A DNA stretch of 64,000 nucleotides from Streptomyces sp. CG4 (GTDB lineage: Bacteria > Actinomycetota > Actinomycetes > Streptomycetales > Streptomycetaceae). The stretch covers positions 4,154,001-4,218,000 of the forward strand of contig NZ_CP163525.1 in NCBI RefSeq assembly GCF_041080655.1, read 5' to 3'. A program made the position numbers and the translations under genes. Positions within the stretch are counted from its first letter, which is position 1; each line of letters opens with the position of its first letter. This document shows positions 26,369 to 35,326 of this stretch, one piece after another. Under the pieces are notes generated by a model, which saw only the letters and a list, made by a program, of their open reading frames with translations, ran no database searches and was not told the DNA's origin.

Positions 26369-27253
26369 TTGCCCTCACGCACCGCCCAAGCCCCCGTGCC
26401 GCCAGTGACCGTAGCGATCCGCCTCGGGGTCGCCCTGGTCGGCACGATTGGCTTCGCCCTCTCCTACGACGCCCTGCGGCAGATGGCCGTCGCCATCCAC
26501 ATCCGCGGAGTCCTCACCTACGCCTTCCCCCTCGTGATCGACGGGTTCATCGCCATCGGCGTCGCCGCCCTGCTCATCCTCCGTACCGCGCCCTGGCGTT
26601 CTCGCCTGTACGTCTGGGCACTGGTCGGTCTCGCCACCGTCACGAGCATCTGGGCGAACGCTCTGCACGCCGTCCGCCTCAACCAGCAGGCACACACCGC
26701 CGGGCTCCATCTGGACGATGTCACCGTCGGCGCCCTGTCCGCGATAGCTCCGCTCGCCCTGGCCGGCGCGGTCCACCTCGACCTCGTCATCCGCCGCCAC
26801 CCCACGAGTCTGCGCGAAGAGGCCGCCGCCACACCGGGCCACAACTCCTCTGGCCACAGCCACAACGGCACGCACAGCGCCATGCGGCCTGCCCGTTCGC
26901 AAGACGATGACTTCCTGCCGAAGGAGGCACAGAGCTCGCGTGACGTGGCCGAGCGCCCAGACCTGGCGGAGGCAGCCGCCAACGTGCCGCGGGCCCCGAA
27001 GCCGCTCTCCAAAGACGAGGGCCACGAACGGGATGTCACCTTCGACGAACTCCTCGCCATCGCCCGCACCGCACCGCTGGGACGCGGGGACCGTGCCTCA
27101 CGCCGCAACATCGAGGCGGCCATCCGAGCCGCTGAGTACCGCATCGGCAAGGACCGTCTCACTCAGCTCAAGGACCGAGTACAGGCCGAACTCGACCGGG
27201 CTGCCCGCCAGCGACAGGCCGAGCCCGACACGGCCCCCGTCGGCACGCGCTGA
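26369..27253 (+). CDS. DUF2637 (SpdB-like) membrane protein of the element
   Basis: ~294 residues. Four membrane helices lie in the first half: AIRLGVALVGTIGFALSYDA, YAFPLVIDGFIAIGVAALLI, LYVWALVGLATVTSIWANAL, VGALSAIAPLALAGAVHLDL. This is the DUF2637 arrangement used in actinobacterial conjugative elements and often linked to plasmid spread. The soluble C-terminal half ends in a helical domain (RRNIEAAIRAAEYRIGK) like a winged helix. The start is uncertain: TTG 26369 follows CTGGAG, while ATG 26282 would add 29 Arg/Pro-rich residues without a ribosome site. Confidence 0.72.
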   Translation: MPSRTAQAPVPPVTVAIRLGVALVGTIGFALSYDALRQMAVAIHIRGVLTYAFPLVIDGFIAIGVAALLILRTAPWRSRLYVWALVGLATVTSIWANALHAVRLNQQAHTAGLHLDDVTVGALSAIAPLALAGAVHLDLVIRRHPTSLREEAAATPGHNSSGHSHNGTHSAMRPARSQDDDFLPKEAQSSRDVAERPDLAEAAANVPRAPKPLSKDEGHERDVTFDELLAIARTAPLGRGDRASRRNIEAAIRAAEYRIGKDRLTQLKDRVQAELDRAARQRQAEPDTAPVGTR

Positions 27254-27372
27254 GGGCCGCCGCCCCACCCCGATCGACCCCCTCCGCTCGTTCCCGCACA
27301 GCCCGGAGCGGGGACGAGCGGCCCACTAGGCGACACGGCCTCGCCCCCCAACACCGCACGGAGAACCCCTCA

Positions 27373-28023
27373 ATGCACGACCAGCACCCCGAACTCGCCA
27401 CCGACCGGACGCAGATGATGACCATCGCCACCAGCGCAGCAAGGTATGGCGTTGGACCGTCCAAGGGCCGGTCCAACGCAGGCACCTCCGCCCCGGGGGT
27501 GGCGGAGGACCTCGGGCACCAGGGGGTGCCCGAGGAGGTAACGCCCGGCGACGCAGCCGAACAGTCGCCCGCCGCCCCCGCCGACGAAGTCACCCTGCGT
27601 CGCATCGCTCGCCGCCGTACCCGCGAGAGCGTCCAGCGCAAGCAACGTGTCGATGTCCGCTACAGCAGCGATGAGAAGGCCCGGATCCTTACCCGTGCCC
27701 GCAAGATGGGCATCGCCGGCGCCCACCTCGTCGGCGCCGTGATCACGGCCTACCTCGACGGTGATCTCGCCGTGGGCCTGGCCGGGCAGCGCACCCAGCT
27801 CGATGACTGCCTCGACAAGCTCGACGCCCTACGGGCCGAAGTCGCGCGCATCGGCAACAACGTCAACCAGATCGCGCACCGCCTCAACGCCGGAGGCGAT
27901 CCACACCCTGTGGACGCCACCGTCCTCGCCCAGACCGAACGCACCCTGGTCGCCGTCCGCGGCGCCATCAGCGACATCGCGCAGACCATGAACCACGCCG
28001 TCTCCGTGAAGGCGGCCTGGTGA
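27373..28023 (+). CDS. mobC: MobC-type mobilization (relaxosome) protein
   Basis: 216 residues. The C-terminal two-thirds match MobC: RKQRVDVRYSSDEKARILTR (ribbon-helix-helix start), LRAEVARIGNNVNQIAHRLN and a long helical tail. It binds oriT and helps the relaxase nick. ATG 27373 follows ACGGAG. Residues ~27-56 are encoded by three consecutive perfect hairpin sequences, a stretch that looks inserted and is absent from typical MobC. The GTGA overlap with the relaxase gene shows coupled translation. Confidence 0.88.
   Translation: MHDQHPELATDRTQMMTIATSAARYGVGPSKGRSNAGTSAPGVAEDLGHQGVPEEVTPGDAAEQSPAAPADEVTLRRIARRRTRESVQRKQRVDVRYSSDEKARILTRARKMGIAGAHLVGAVITAYLDGDLAVGLAGQRTQLDDCLDKLDALRAEVARIGNNVNQIAHRLNAGGDPHPVDATVLAQTERTLVAVRGAISDIAQTMNHAVSVKAAW
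27449..27535. repeat. Three adjacent perfect hairpins within mobC 5' region
   Basis: HP1: GCGTTGGACC/GGTCCAACGC (27449-27479). HP2: CCTCCGCC/GGCGGAGG (27485-27508). HP3: CCTCGGGCACC/GGTGCCCGAGG (27510-27535). All arms are perfect. Such an array could be the oriT nick region, a REP-like insertion, or an mRNA regulatory structure. Confidence 0.65.
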
Positions 28024-29729
28024 TCGCCAAGATCGGCAGCGGCAAGAGCACCGCCGGCCTGATCCGGTATCTGTTCGACACGAAGAAGGCCAAGGACCAC
28101 ACCGACCCGCACCTGGTCGCTTCCTGGGACGGCTTCGCTCCCGATCCCGGCCGCGCCGACGGCTTCGACGCCACAAAGAAGCGGCTCGTGGCCGACCTCG
28201 ACCTGCGGATTAAGCAAGCCCGCCGACTGGGCCGGGCGCCCGAGCGGCACGTGTGGCACTGCTCGGTACGTGCCGCCCCCGGCGACCGGCACCTCACCGA
28301 CGCCGAGTGGGCGGACATCGCGCGCCGCGTTGTGGCGGCCACTGGCATCGCGCCACAAGGCGATCCGGACGGGTGCCGGTGGGTCGCCGTCCGCCACGCC
28401 GACGACCACATCCACATCGCCGCCACCAAGGTCCGTGGCGACCTGCGCACCGCCCGCCACTGGAACGACTACCTGACCGCCGACAAGGAACTCGCCGCCA
28501 TCGAGAAGGAATACGGCCTCAAGCAGGTCGTGCGCGGCGACCGCACCGCCGCCAAGCGCCCCACCCGCGCCGAGACGGAGAAGGCCCGCCGCGTCGGCAA
28601 GACCCAGACCTCCCGCGAACGCCTGCGCACCACCGTCCGCCAGCTAGTGTCCATCGCCACCAGCCCGGAGGAGTTCCTCCTTCTGCTCGACGGCGTCGAG
28701 GGCGTCCTTGTGGACGTGCAGCACTTTCCCTCCGGTGACGTGCGCGGGTACAAGGTCGCCGTGGAAGGCGACACCAACGCCGCCGGCGAGCCGATCTGGT
28801 TCTCCGGCGCCAAACTCGCCCCCGACCTGTCCTTCCCCAAGATCCGCGAACTCCTCACCGCCATCGATGCCCCGCCCGCAGCGGAGCCGGGCAGCCGACG
28901 CAGGCCCAACCCGTGGCACCAGGCCACGGCAGCAGCCGAGCGCATCCTCCACCACCTCGACCACGGCGACGACGAAGCCGCCCAGGCCCACATCGCTGCG
29001 CTCGGCGAAGCCATCGACGTCCTGCCGCTGCTCGCCCCCAGCCACCTGCGGCCACATCTGCAGCAGGCCGCCGTCGCCTTCGAGCGCGCCACCCGCTCCC
29101 GCATCCGCGCCCAGCAGGACCAGGCCCGCGCCCTGCGGGGTGCCGTCCGAGCCCTGCGCACCGCGCCGGTCACCAGCGACGGCTCCGGGCTGGCGATGTT
29201 CCTCGACATCGCCGTCCTCATCGTCATCGCCACAGCTCGCTGGCACCAAGCCCGCCGGCACAACCAGCAGGTCGCCGCCGCCCACCAGACCCTGGCCCAT
29301 CTCCAGACCGCCTACCGACAGGCTGCTGCCGGGCCGCTGGCCGCCCTGGCTCAGCGCCAACCACCGGCACGCGCCATGGAACGGCACGCCCAGTGGATCC
29401 TCGTGATCCTGCCAGACCACGCCCAACAGGTCCTCGACGACCCTGCCTGGCCCGCCCTGGCCGCAGTCCTCACCGAAGCCGAGAACGCCGGCCACGACCC
29501 CGAGCAACTCCTCCAGCACGCCGCACGTCAGCGCACCCTCGACGACGCCCGCTCCACCGCCAGGACCCTCACCTGGCGCGTCCAACGCCTCGCCGCCCGG
29601 CAGGCTCCCAGCGCCCGAGCACGGGCTGCCCAAGCCCGCACCAGGGTTGCAGCCCGACCGGCACAGCCTGGCCAGACTCCATCCAGCCCGTCACAGCCTG
29701 GCCTGGCGGCACCTGCTCGACACCGGTGA
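28020..29729 (+). CDS. MobA/VirD2-type relaxase
   Basis: 569 residues. The N-terminal relaxase/mobilization nuclease domain has RYLFDTKKAKDHTDPHLVAS, the His-rich metal motif VRHADDHIHIAATKV (about 124-138) and WHCSVRAAPGDRHLTDAEW. A Tyr nucleophile is expected near the N-terminus (IRYLFD, ~17). The C-terminal part is helical with a hydrophobic segment (LAMFLDIAVLIVIATARW, ~390-407). It nicks oriT and pilots the strand during mobilization. GTG 28020 overlaps mobC (GTGA). No coupling protein gene follows, so transfer needs a helper conjugation system. Confidence 0.9.
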   Translation: MIAKIGSGKSTAGLIRYLFDTKKAKDHTDPHLVASWDGFAPDPGRADGFDATKKRLVADLDLRIKQARRLGRAPERHVWHCSVRAAPGDRHLTDAEWADIARRVVAATGIAPQGDPDGCRWVAVRHADDHIHIAATKVRGDLRTARHWNDYLTADKELAAIEKEYGLKQVVRGDRTAAKRPTRAETEKARRVGKTQTSRERLRTTVRQLVSIATSPEEFLLLLDGVEGVLVDVQHFPSGDVRGYKVAVEGDTNAAGEPIWFSGAKLAPDLSFPKIRELLTAIDAPPAAEPGSRRRPNPWHQATAAAERILHHLDHGDDEAAQAHIAALGEAIDVLPLLAPSHLRPHLQQAAVAFERATRSRIRAQQDQARALRGAVRALRTAPVTSDGSGLAMFLDIAVLIVIATARWHQARRHNQQVAAAHQTLAHLQTAYRQAAAGPLAALAQRQPPARAMERHAQWILVILPDHAQQVLDDPAWPALAAVLTEAENAGHDPEQLLQHAARQRTLDDARSTARTLTWRVQRLAARQAPSARARAAQARTRVAARPAQPGQTPSSPSQPGLAAPARHR

Positions 29730-29797
29730 TGCCGTCAGCGGGCGCGGAGGTACCTGTCGCGTCCACCCTTCAGGTTTCCCACACCGAGGGAACAGCG

Positions 29798-30352
29798 TCA
29801 CCGCACCGTGTTGACCAGAGGCTCCAGCAAGTCCAGTGCTTCCTCCCAGCGGAAGCGGTCCGCCGCGCCGCCGGCCCTCGGCCGGTGCGGTTCGCAGGAA
29901 CCGATCAGGACACCCATCCCCCGTAGCCGGTCCAGGCTCTGCTGGTAGGCGGGGTGGGCGGCCTGGGCGGAGTTCAGGTAGGGCAGTGCCACGGTCGGGA
30001 TGGCCATGCCGTACGCCTCGCACAGGATGCCCAGGGCGAGGGTGTCGGAGATCCCGGCGGCCCACTTGTTGATCGTGTTGAAGGTGGCGGGAGCCACGGC
30101 GATCGCGTCCGCCGGGGGCAGTGGGCGCGGGTCTCCCGGTGAACGCCAGGCGGAGCGGATCGGGTAGCCGGTCTGTGCCTCGATCGCCGTAGCGTCGATG
30201 AAGCCAAATCCCTGCGGTGTGGCGATGACGCCGACATCCCAGTTCGCCTCCTGGGCGGCCGTGATCAGCTTGCCGACGTCACGGGCCACGCCTGCCGCGC
30301 ACACGACGACGTACAGGAAGGGCTTCTTGTCCGGGGCAGTCGGTTCGGTCAC
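29798..30352 (-). CDS. HFCD-family flavoprotein (PPC decarboxylase-like)
   Basis: 184 residues: VVCAAGVARDVGKLITAAQE at the N-terminus and the FMN-site motif VAPATFNTINKWAAGISDTL (about 97-116) mark the homo-oligomeric flavin-containing Cys decarboxylase fold. Family members decarboxylate cysteine-containing substrates or prenylate FMN. The substrate-clamp and catalytic His cannot be assigned with confidence. The GTG start overlaps the stop of the XRE regulator (GTGA), so they form a minus-strand pair divergent from the cargo operon and probably belong to it functionally. Confidence 0.82.
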   Translation of the reverse strand: MTEPTAPDKKPFLYVVVCAAGVARDVGKLITAAQEANWDVGVIATPQGFGFIDATAIEAQTGYPIRSAWRSPGDPRPLPPADAIAVAPATFNTINKWAAGISDTLALGILCEAYGMAIPTVALPYLNSAQAAHPAYQQSLDRLRGMGVLIGSCEPHRPRAGGAADRFRWEEALDLLEPLVNTVR

Positions 30353-31620
30353 GCGGGGACTCCCAGTTGGCGGCTGAAGTGGTGCAGTTCCGGCAGGGTA
30401 CGTCGGCGGTCGCGGGCGGCCATATCGGCGACCAGGTGGCGGACGTCGGGGCGGCGGATGTCCTGGGCGGCGCAGGTCTCGGCGATCCTCAGGGCTTGGT
30501 AGCCGTCGGCCAGGCGTCCCTGCTGGCTGTAGGCGCGAGCCGCTTCGACCCATAGTGCGGCCCGGCGTTCGGGGACCGGGATGTGCCGGCGCATGAGGGG
30601 CCTGGCCGCCTGAAGGGCGAGGCCGGCGTCGCCGAAGGCCACCAGGGCGCTCAGCTCGTGCAGGGCGACGTTGGTCGGGCTGAAGGTGGCCCAGGCGTCG
30701 GGCCGGTCGAGAGTGACGTACCGCGAGACTTCTTTCGCCTCGGTGAGGAATTCCTTCGTGGCCGCGCGATCACCACGACTGCTGGCCGCGGTCACACCGC
30801 GCAGGAGCAGCAGTCCCACGGCGGCGAGGTACTTCGGTGAACGCCGGTCGTAGGAGCCGGTGAGCTGGTCGGCGGTGTGCCGGACCAAGGTGACGGCCTC
30901 CGTGGCGTGCTTCTCACGGACCAGCACGTGGGCCTGGACACGGACGCTGGAGGCGAGGACGACTGGGTCGCCTGAGCGTTCGGCTTCTGCCATCGCCCGG
31001 CCGACGGCGAGCCATGCGTTGCCCTGGTCGTGCTGCTTGAGCAGCAGGCTCGTCGTCGTCTGGTACGCCGTGGCCAGGAGCCGGGACACCGTGTCCCCGT
31101 CCGTCGCATCACCGACCGCCAGTCGCAGGTCGGCAATCAGGCTCGGGAGGGTGCGCTCCAACTCCGTGTATTGGCAGGTGTGGAAGAGCCTCAGTGCTGA
31201 TCCGACGCGTTCGTACAGGACGGCCGTGCCCTGGGGGCCACCGGTGCCCGCGGGGCCGGGACCGGGCAGGAGGGCCTGGACGAGGGCGGTGTGCAAGGCC
31301 GAAGAGCCGGCCGGGGCCGCGAGCGCTGCGATACTCGCGGCGAGGAAGGTGCGGCGGTGCATGTCGTCAGCTTCTCGATCGGCGGCGGAGACGTCCTGAG
31401 ACGGGGCGAGGCCCAACTCATGAGGCGGGATGTTCAGTTCCTGCGCGATGGCGCGTAATACGCGGATGTCCTCCGTGCCGCGACCGCTCTCCAGACGGCT
31501 CACCTTGGACTGGTGATACCCAAGCGCTGCGGCCACGCCGTGCTGTGAACGCCGCTGTAACACCCGTGCCCGACGGATCCGGTCTCCGATCCGTCTCGCT
31601 TCCCCATGCGCGTCGGCCAT
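30349..31620 (-). CDS. XRE-family regulator with helical TPR-like domain
   Basis: 423 residues: an N-terminal Cro/C1 helix-turn-helix (IGDRIRRARVLQRRSQHGVA, ALGYHQSKVSRLESGRGTED, about 8-65), then a long all-helical region resembling tetratricopeptide repeats as in many Streptomyces XRE regulators of small clusters. A short hydrophobic patch RRTFLAASIAALAAPAGSSA (~92-111) resembles a Tat signal by chance. ATG 31620 follows GGAAGGAG. It is divergent from the HATPase-MurA operon and is its most likely regulator; palindromes lie in the 175-bp gap. Confidence 0.88.
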   Translation of the reverse strand: MADAHGEARRIGDRIRRARVLQRRSQHGVAAALGYHQSKVSRLESGRGTEDIRVLRAIAQELNIPPHELGLAPSQDVSAADREADDMHRRTFLAASIAALAAPAGSSALHTALVQALLPGPGPAGTGGPQGTAVLYERVGSALRLFHTCQYTELERTLPSLIADLRLAVGDATDGDTVSRLLATAYQTTTSLLLKQHDQGNAWLAVGRAMAEAERSGDPVVLASSVRVQAHVLVREKHATEAVTLVRHTADQLTGSYDRRSPKYLAAVGLLLLRGVTAASSRGDRAATKEFLTEAKEVSRYVTLDRPDAWATFSPTNVALHELSALVAFGDAGLALQAARPLMRRHIPVPERRAALWVEAARAYSQQGRLADGYQALRIAETCAAQDIRRPDVRHLVADMAARDRRRTLPELHHFSRQLGVPA

Positions 31621-31644
31621 CTGCCACGGCTCCTTCCGCCGTCG

Positions 31645-31677
31645 CTGATCCTGCCTGCTCAATCGAGCATAGATCAG
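31645..31677. promoter_or_regulatory. Nested inverted repeat in the divergent cargo promoter
   Basis: CTGATC (31645) pairs with GATCAG (31672-31677), and TGCTC-AATC-GAGCA (31656-31669) sits inside. It lies just upstream of the XRE start; a candidate operator. Confidence 0.45.
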
Positions 31678-31692
31678 CCGTAGTTGGCCGTG

Positions 31693-31707
31693 ATGCAGCC
31701 CCTGCAT
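31693..31707. promoter_or_regulatory. Inverted repeat ATGCAG-CCC-CTGCAT
   Basis: Perfect 6-bp arms about 90 bp ahead of the HATPase start, followed by ATGCAT. A second candidate regulator site in the divergent region. Confidence 0.4.
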
Positions 31708-31795
31708 AAGTCATGCATCGCCCGCGTCAGGGCTCACCACTCGCGGCGACGGACTGGTTGCTTGGTGTGGCCCCACCTACACCGGGAGGCCGCTC

Positions 31796-32233
31796 ATGGA
31801 AGCGCACCAGCTCGCTCTTTCCCTACCCGCGATGCCCGCCGCAGCAAGCCAGGCCCGGCACCAGGCCGTGGACGCGATAGCGGGCTGGGGCTCGGGACTG
31901 GGCGCCGAGGTGGTGCACACAGCCGAACTGCTGGTCAGCGAGCTCGTCACCAACGCGGTCCAGTACGCCGGCACCGGATCCGTCTCGCTCGCGGTCTGTC
32001 TCGACGAGGCCGTCCTGCGGATCGAGGTCTGCGACACGAGCCCGGTCCTACCCCAGCCAGCTCTGCCCGACGCGGACAGCGAGGGCGGCCGGGGTCTGTT
32101 CCTCGTCGCCGCTCTCGCCGACCGGTACCACGCCGAACCGACGAAGAACGGCAAGCGCTGCTGGGCCGAAATCGACCTGACCAGCAAACCCAGCCAGGAA
32201 GTCGCCTGTTTCCCGCCCCTCCAGAGGAGTTGA
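31796..32233 (+). CDS. ATP-binding protein of the anti-sigma/HATPase_c family
   Basis: 145 residues with a GHKL ATPase core: the N-box VSELVTNAVQYAG (about 44-56), VCDTSPVLPQPALPD, and G-rich EGGRGLFLVAALADRY (~97-112). No dimerisation or His-phosphotransfer domain is present, so it is of the RsbW/BldG-partner type that binds and inhibits or phosphorylates a protein partner. It is the first gene of the cargo operon; its stop (TGATG) overlaps the MurA-like start. It presumably controls the cluster rather than acting on metabolites. Confidence 0.87.
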   Translation: MEAHQLALSLPAMPAAASQARHQAVDAIAGWGSGLGAEVVHTAELLVSELVTNAVQYAGTGSVSLAVCLDEAVLRIEVCDTSPVLPQPALPDADSEGGRGLFLVAALADRYHAEPTKNGKRCWAEIDLTSKPSQEVACFPPLQRS

Positions 32234-33555
32234 TGATGACGACCACCCACGCCCCCGGCGTGGCCGCCGAGGTGATCGCCGTACGCCCCGGGCCGCCGCT
32301 CGCCGGCACCGTGAGCGTCGACGGCTCCAAGAACGCCGCTCTGCCGCTCCTGGCCGCCGCGGCGGCCCTCGGTCGCCCGGGCCGATTGAGCAACGTCCCG
32401 GACAGCACGGACGTCCAGATCATGCTCACTCTGCTGCACCAGGCGGGTTGGCATGTCACGCAGCCCGTCGGCGAACCAACCACTTACGTGATCCTGCCGA
32501 CGGAGGCATCTCAACGACTGCCCGATCTGGCGCAGGCAGCCCACATCCGCGCCTCGTACTACCTCGTCCCCGCCCTGCTCGCGCGTTACGGCCAGGCGCG
32601 GCTGCCTTGGCCGGGTGGCTGCCGGATCGGTGCACGCGGGATGGAGCTGCACTTCAAGGTGTACGAGGCGTTCGGCGACCGGAGCCGGCAGGACAGCTCC
32701 GGGTACGGCATCGAAGCCCTCAGCTCTCACACGGGCACCGTCTCCATCGCACTGCCCTTCCGCTCTCGCGGTGCGACCGTGGCCGCGACACTGCGCGCCC
32801 TCACAACCGGCCGGCCCTTACGGCTGGGCCAACCCAACCTCTCGCCCGAAGTCCTGAGCGTGCTCGACGCCCTGAGTTCGGTGGGCTGGGAGACGCGCGC
32901 CAACGAGCATGTACTGACTCTCTCGCCGCCCTCCTCGCCGCCGACTGCCCCCGCTGCCTGGACCGTGCCCGGAGACAAGATCGAGGCAGCCACGCTGGCC
33001 TGCGCGATCGCCGCGACGCGCGGTACTGCCCGTATCGACGGCGTGCAGGGCAAGGACGTAGGCCCGTTCGTGGCTGCCCTTCATCAGCTCGGCATCCCCG
33101 CAGACGCGGAGCCGGGTGGCCTTACTGTCCGCGCGTATGAGACACCCCCCACTGGTCGTCCCCTGCGGGCCATCGCCTCTCTGAGCCCTGCGGGCCTCGA
33201 CGCCGACTTCGAACCACCGCTCATGGCACTCGCCCTCGGACTGCCCGGCACGCATCTGTTCGCCGACGCCATCAATCCCGGCCGCCACGGCAACCTGCTG
33301 CCGCAGCTGACCCGCCTAGGCGCCCGGATCGAGGAGATCTCCCCCACCGAATGCCGCCTGACCGGGCCCCAGCAGCTGACGGGCGCGGGCGTCGAAGCCA
33401 CCGACATCCGCACCGGGTCCGCCCTCATGGTCGTCGGCCTCACGGCCCGAGGCGTCACCACCATCGGCGGCCTCGACCAGCTGCGCCGCGGCCACGCCGA
33501 CCTGTCCGGCAAGCTGCGCACCCTGGGCGCCGACATCTGCGAGGTCACCCCATGA
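32233..33555 (+). CDS. MurA-like enolpyruvyl transferase (EPSP synthase fold)
   Basis: 440 residues of the EPT fold. The N-terminal lysine motif VSVDGSKNAALPLLAAAAAL (~22-41) and the active-site loop LPWPGGCRIGARGMELHF keep the MurA catalytic Cys. C-terminal ATDIRTGSALMVVGL and HADLSGKLRTLGADI match MurA. MurA adds enolpyruvate to UDP-GlcNAc; close relatives in nucleoside-antibiotic pathways (NikO/PolA) use UMP. Here the partners are nucleotide enzymes and a GT, and housekeeping MurA would be elsewhere, so a specialised substrate is likely. ATG 32233 or 32236 follows GAGGAG. Confidence 0.88.
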   Translation: MMTTTHAPGVAAEVIAVRPGPPLAGTVSVDGSKNAALPLLAAAAALGRPGRLSNVPDSTDVQIMLTLLHQAGWHVTQPVGEPTTYVILPTEASQRLPDLAQAAHIRASYYLVPALLARYGQARLPWPGGCRIGARGMELHFKVYEAFGDRSRQDSSGYGIEALSSHTGTVSIALPFRSRGATVAATLRALTTGRPLRLGQPNLSPEVLSVLDALSSVGWETRANEHVLTLSPPSSPPTAPAAWTVPGDKIEAATLACAIAATRGTARIDGVQGKDVGPFVAALHQLGIPADAEPGGLTVRAYETPPTGRPLRAIASLSPAGLDADFEPPLMALALGLPGTHLFADAINPGRHGNLLPQLTRLGARIEEISPTECRLTGPQQLTGAGVEATDIRTGSALMVVGLTARGVTTIGGLDQLRRGHADLSGKLRTLGADICEVTP

Positions 33556-34787
33556 CCACCGACGGCCGGAACCTCCGCCGGGTCATTGCCACGACCGACG
33601 TCCACTCCGCCTTCGACAACGCCGCGCCCTTCCTGACACACCTCCACGCGCTGCGCCCGACCTCGCTCATCGTGGACTGCGGCGACTTCTTCGAAGGCAG
33701 TGGGTACTACCGCCTCGGTCGCGGCACGATCGAGCGCGAGATCCTGCTCGGGCTGTACGACGTGCTGGCCCCTGGCAACCACGGCTGGCCCCACCACTTC
33801 GAACCCGACCTCCACCTGCACACTGTCTGTGCCAACGCCGTCGATGCCAACACCGGCGACGCACTCTTCCGCCGCTTGTACATCGCGGACATCACTGGAC
33901 GTCGCATCGGCGTAACCGCTGTGATCGGCCGACAAGCCTTCCACTCGATCCCGGTCGCCCAGCGAGCCGGCCACTGCGTCACTGATCCCGTCCAGGCCCT
34001 ACGCGAGCTGATGCTCGCTCACCACCACGAGGTGGACAGCTGGGTCCTGCTCAGCCACTCCGGCTTCGACGAGGACCGGAAACTCGCGGCAGCCTGTCCG
34101 TTCCTCGATGTGGTCTTCGCCGGGCACTGCCACAGCGATCAGTACGGGCCGGTCCGGGTCGACGACACCCTGGTCGTCAAGGGTCGGGAACTCGCCGGCG
34201 GCTATGCCATCGCCACGCCCGTGGGCACGGGATGGGGTGCGGGCACCACGTCCTTCCCGGATCGGGCCCCGAGCGTCGTTCCCACGGAGCTTGCGGGCCT
34301 GCACTCACGCATCGAGGACGTCAAGCAGCAGCTGGCCGGCGTCCTCGGCCCGATCAGACCGGCCTACCGCCACCAGTCCCTCGACCGGCGCAGCCTGCTC
34401 GTGGACCTCACCGCCCGCCTGCGTACGGCACTCGGGGCAGACACGGTCATCCTCAACGAGACGGCACTACGCGCCGTACCACTCGGCGACACCCTCACCC
34501 AGGGCCACCTGCTCTCCATCGAACCGTTCGCCAACCAGCTGGTGCACGCCCACGTACCTGAGCAGGCACGCAGCGACCTCCCCGGCTGGCTGTCACATCT
34601 GACCACCCAGACCGGCCCGCTCGTCACCGCCCCCGATCCCTTGCTGGATGCCGTCACCACCGTGCTGACCACCGACTACCTCGCCGACAACTACCTCGGC
34701 GAGCGCACGCACGAGGCCGGCCTGCGTCTGGACCAGGCTGTCCAGCACGTCCTCACCGCCCCCGACACCGCGGAAGGAGGCAGTTAA
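33552..34787 (+). CDS. Cytosolic 5'-nucleotidase-like metallophosphoesterase
   Basis: 411 residues. The metallophosphoesterase domain has VIATTDVHSAF (DxH), IVDCGDFFEG (GD), APGNHGW (GNH), VLLSHSG and FAGHCHSD (GHxH). The C-terminal part (VILNETALRAVPLG, SIEPFANQLVHAHV) matches the 5'-nucleotidase substrate domain of UshA. Unlike UshA it has no signal peptide, so it acts in the cytosol, probably removing phosphate from a nucleotide intermediate. ATGA overlap with the MurA-like gene; its TAA overlaps the next ATG. Confidence 0.88.
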   Translation: MTTDGRNLRRVIATTDVHSAFDNAAPFLTHLHALRPTSLIVDCGDFFEGSGYYRLGRGTIEREILLGLYDVLAPGNHGWPHHFEPDLHLHTVCANAVDANTGDALFRRLYIADITGRRIGVTAVIGRQAFHSIPVAQRAGHCVTDPVQALRELMLAHHHEVDSWVLLSHSGFDEDRKLAAACPFLDVVFAGHCHSDQYGPVRVDDTLVVKGRELAGGYAIATPVGTGWGAGTTSFPDRAPSVVPTELAGLHSRIEDVKQQLAGVLGPIRPAYRHQSLDRRSLLVDLTARLRTALGADTVILNETALRAVPLGDTLTQGHLLSIEPFANQLVHAHVPEQARSDLPGWLSHLTTQTGPLVTAPDPLLDAVTTVLTTDYLADNYLGERTHEAGLRLDQAVQHVLTAPDTAEGGS

Positions 34788-35326
34788 TGATCCTCACTGG
34801 CCCGGAGATCACCGCAGCCGCTCACGACGGCCGCCTCCGCATCACCCCCTTCGCCGCCGACCAGGTCAACCCCAACAGCTACAACGTGCGTCTGGGCCCC
34901 ACCTTGATCACGTACACGAGCACGGTCCTGGACGCCCACCGGCCCAACCCCACCCGCGAAACCACCATCGGCCCGGACGGGCACGTCCTCCAGCCAGGCG
35001 AGCTCTACCTCGGCCACACCCTCGAAGAGGTCGGCTCCGACACCTTCGTCCCGCTGCTGTTCGGCCGCTCCTCCGTCGGCCGCCTCGGCCTGTTCGTCGA
35101 GATCACCGCCCCCATCGGCGACATCGGCTTCCACGGCCAGTGGACACTCATGCTCACCCCGATCCGACCGCTGCGCGTGTACGCCAGCATGAAAATCGGG
35201 CAGATCATGTTCTTCCTCTCCACCGGCGCCATCGACCTCTACCGCGGCAAGTACCAGGCCGCCACAGGCCCGCAGCCCTCCGTCTACTGGCGAGACCTCA
35301 CCCGACTCCGGGCGGTGGCCTCGTGA
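34787..35326 (+). CDS. dCTP deaminase-family protein A: GRSS kept, catalytic Glu replaced by Met
   Basis: 179 residues of the dCTP deaminase/dUTPase fold: VNPNSYNVRLG (~27-37), GRSSVGRLGLFVEITAPIGD (93-112), then GFHGQWTLML where TLM (120-122) stands for the usual TLE, and KIGQIMFF, GKYQAATGPQPS at the end. In E. coli Dcd the Glu of this motif is the catalytic base and the Ser/Arg of GRSS-x-GRLG hold the substrate. This protein keeps the second set and lacks the first. Start ATG overlaps the preceding stop (TAATG). See paralogue B directly downstream. Confidence 0.85.
   Translation: MILTGPEITAAAHDGRLRITPFAADQVNPNSYNVRLGPTLITYTSTVLDAHRPNPTRETTIGPDGHVLQPGELYLGHTLEEVGSDTFVPLLFGRSSVGRLGLFVEITAPIGDIGFHGQWTLMLTPIRPLRVYASMKIGQIMFFLSTGAIDLYRGKYQAATGPQPSVYWRDLTRLRAVAS

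Noticed and set aside
33351..33551. Extended N-terminus for the metallophosphoesterase
   Set aside because: It lies inside the MurA-like gene in another frame and is Arg/Pro-rich; the overlap ATG at 33552 with the DxH motif close behind is a better start.
32233..33555. Housekeeping murA for peptidoglycan
   Set aside because: It lies in a mobile element among nucleotide enzymes, and the host must carry a chromosomal murA to live without the element; a specialised role is more likely, though substrate identity is unproven.
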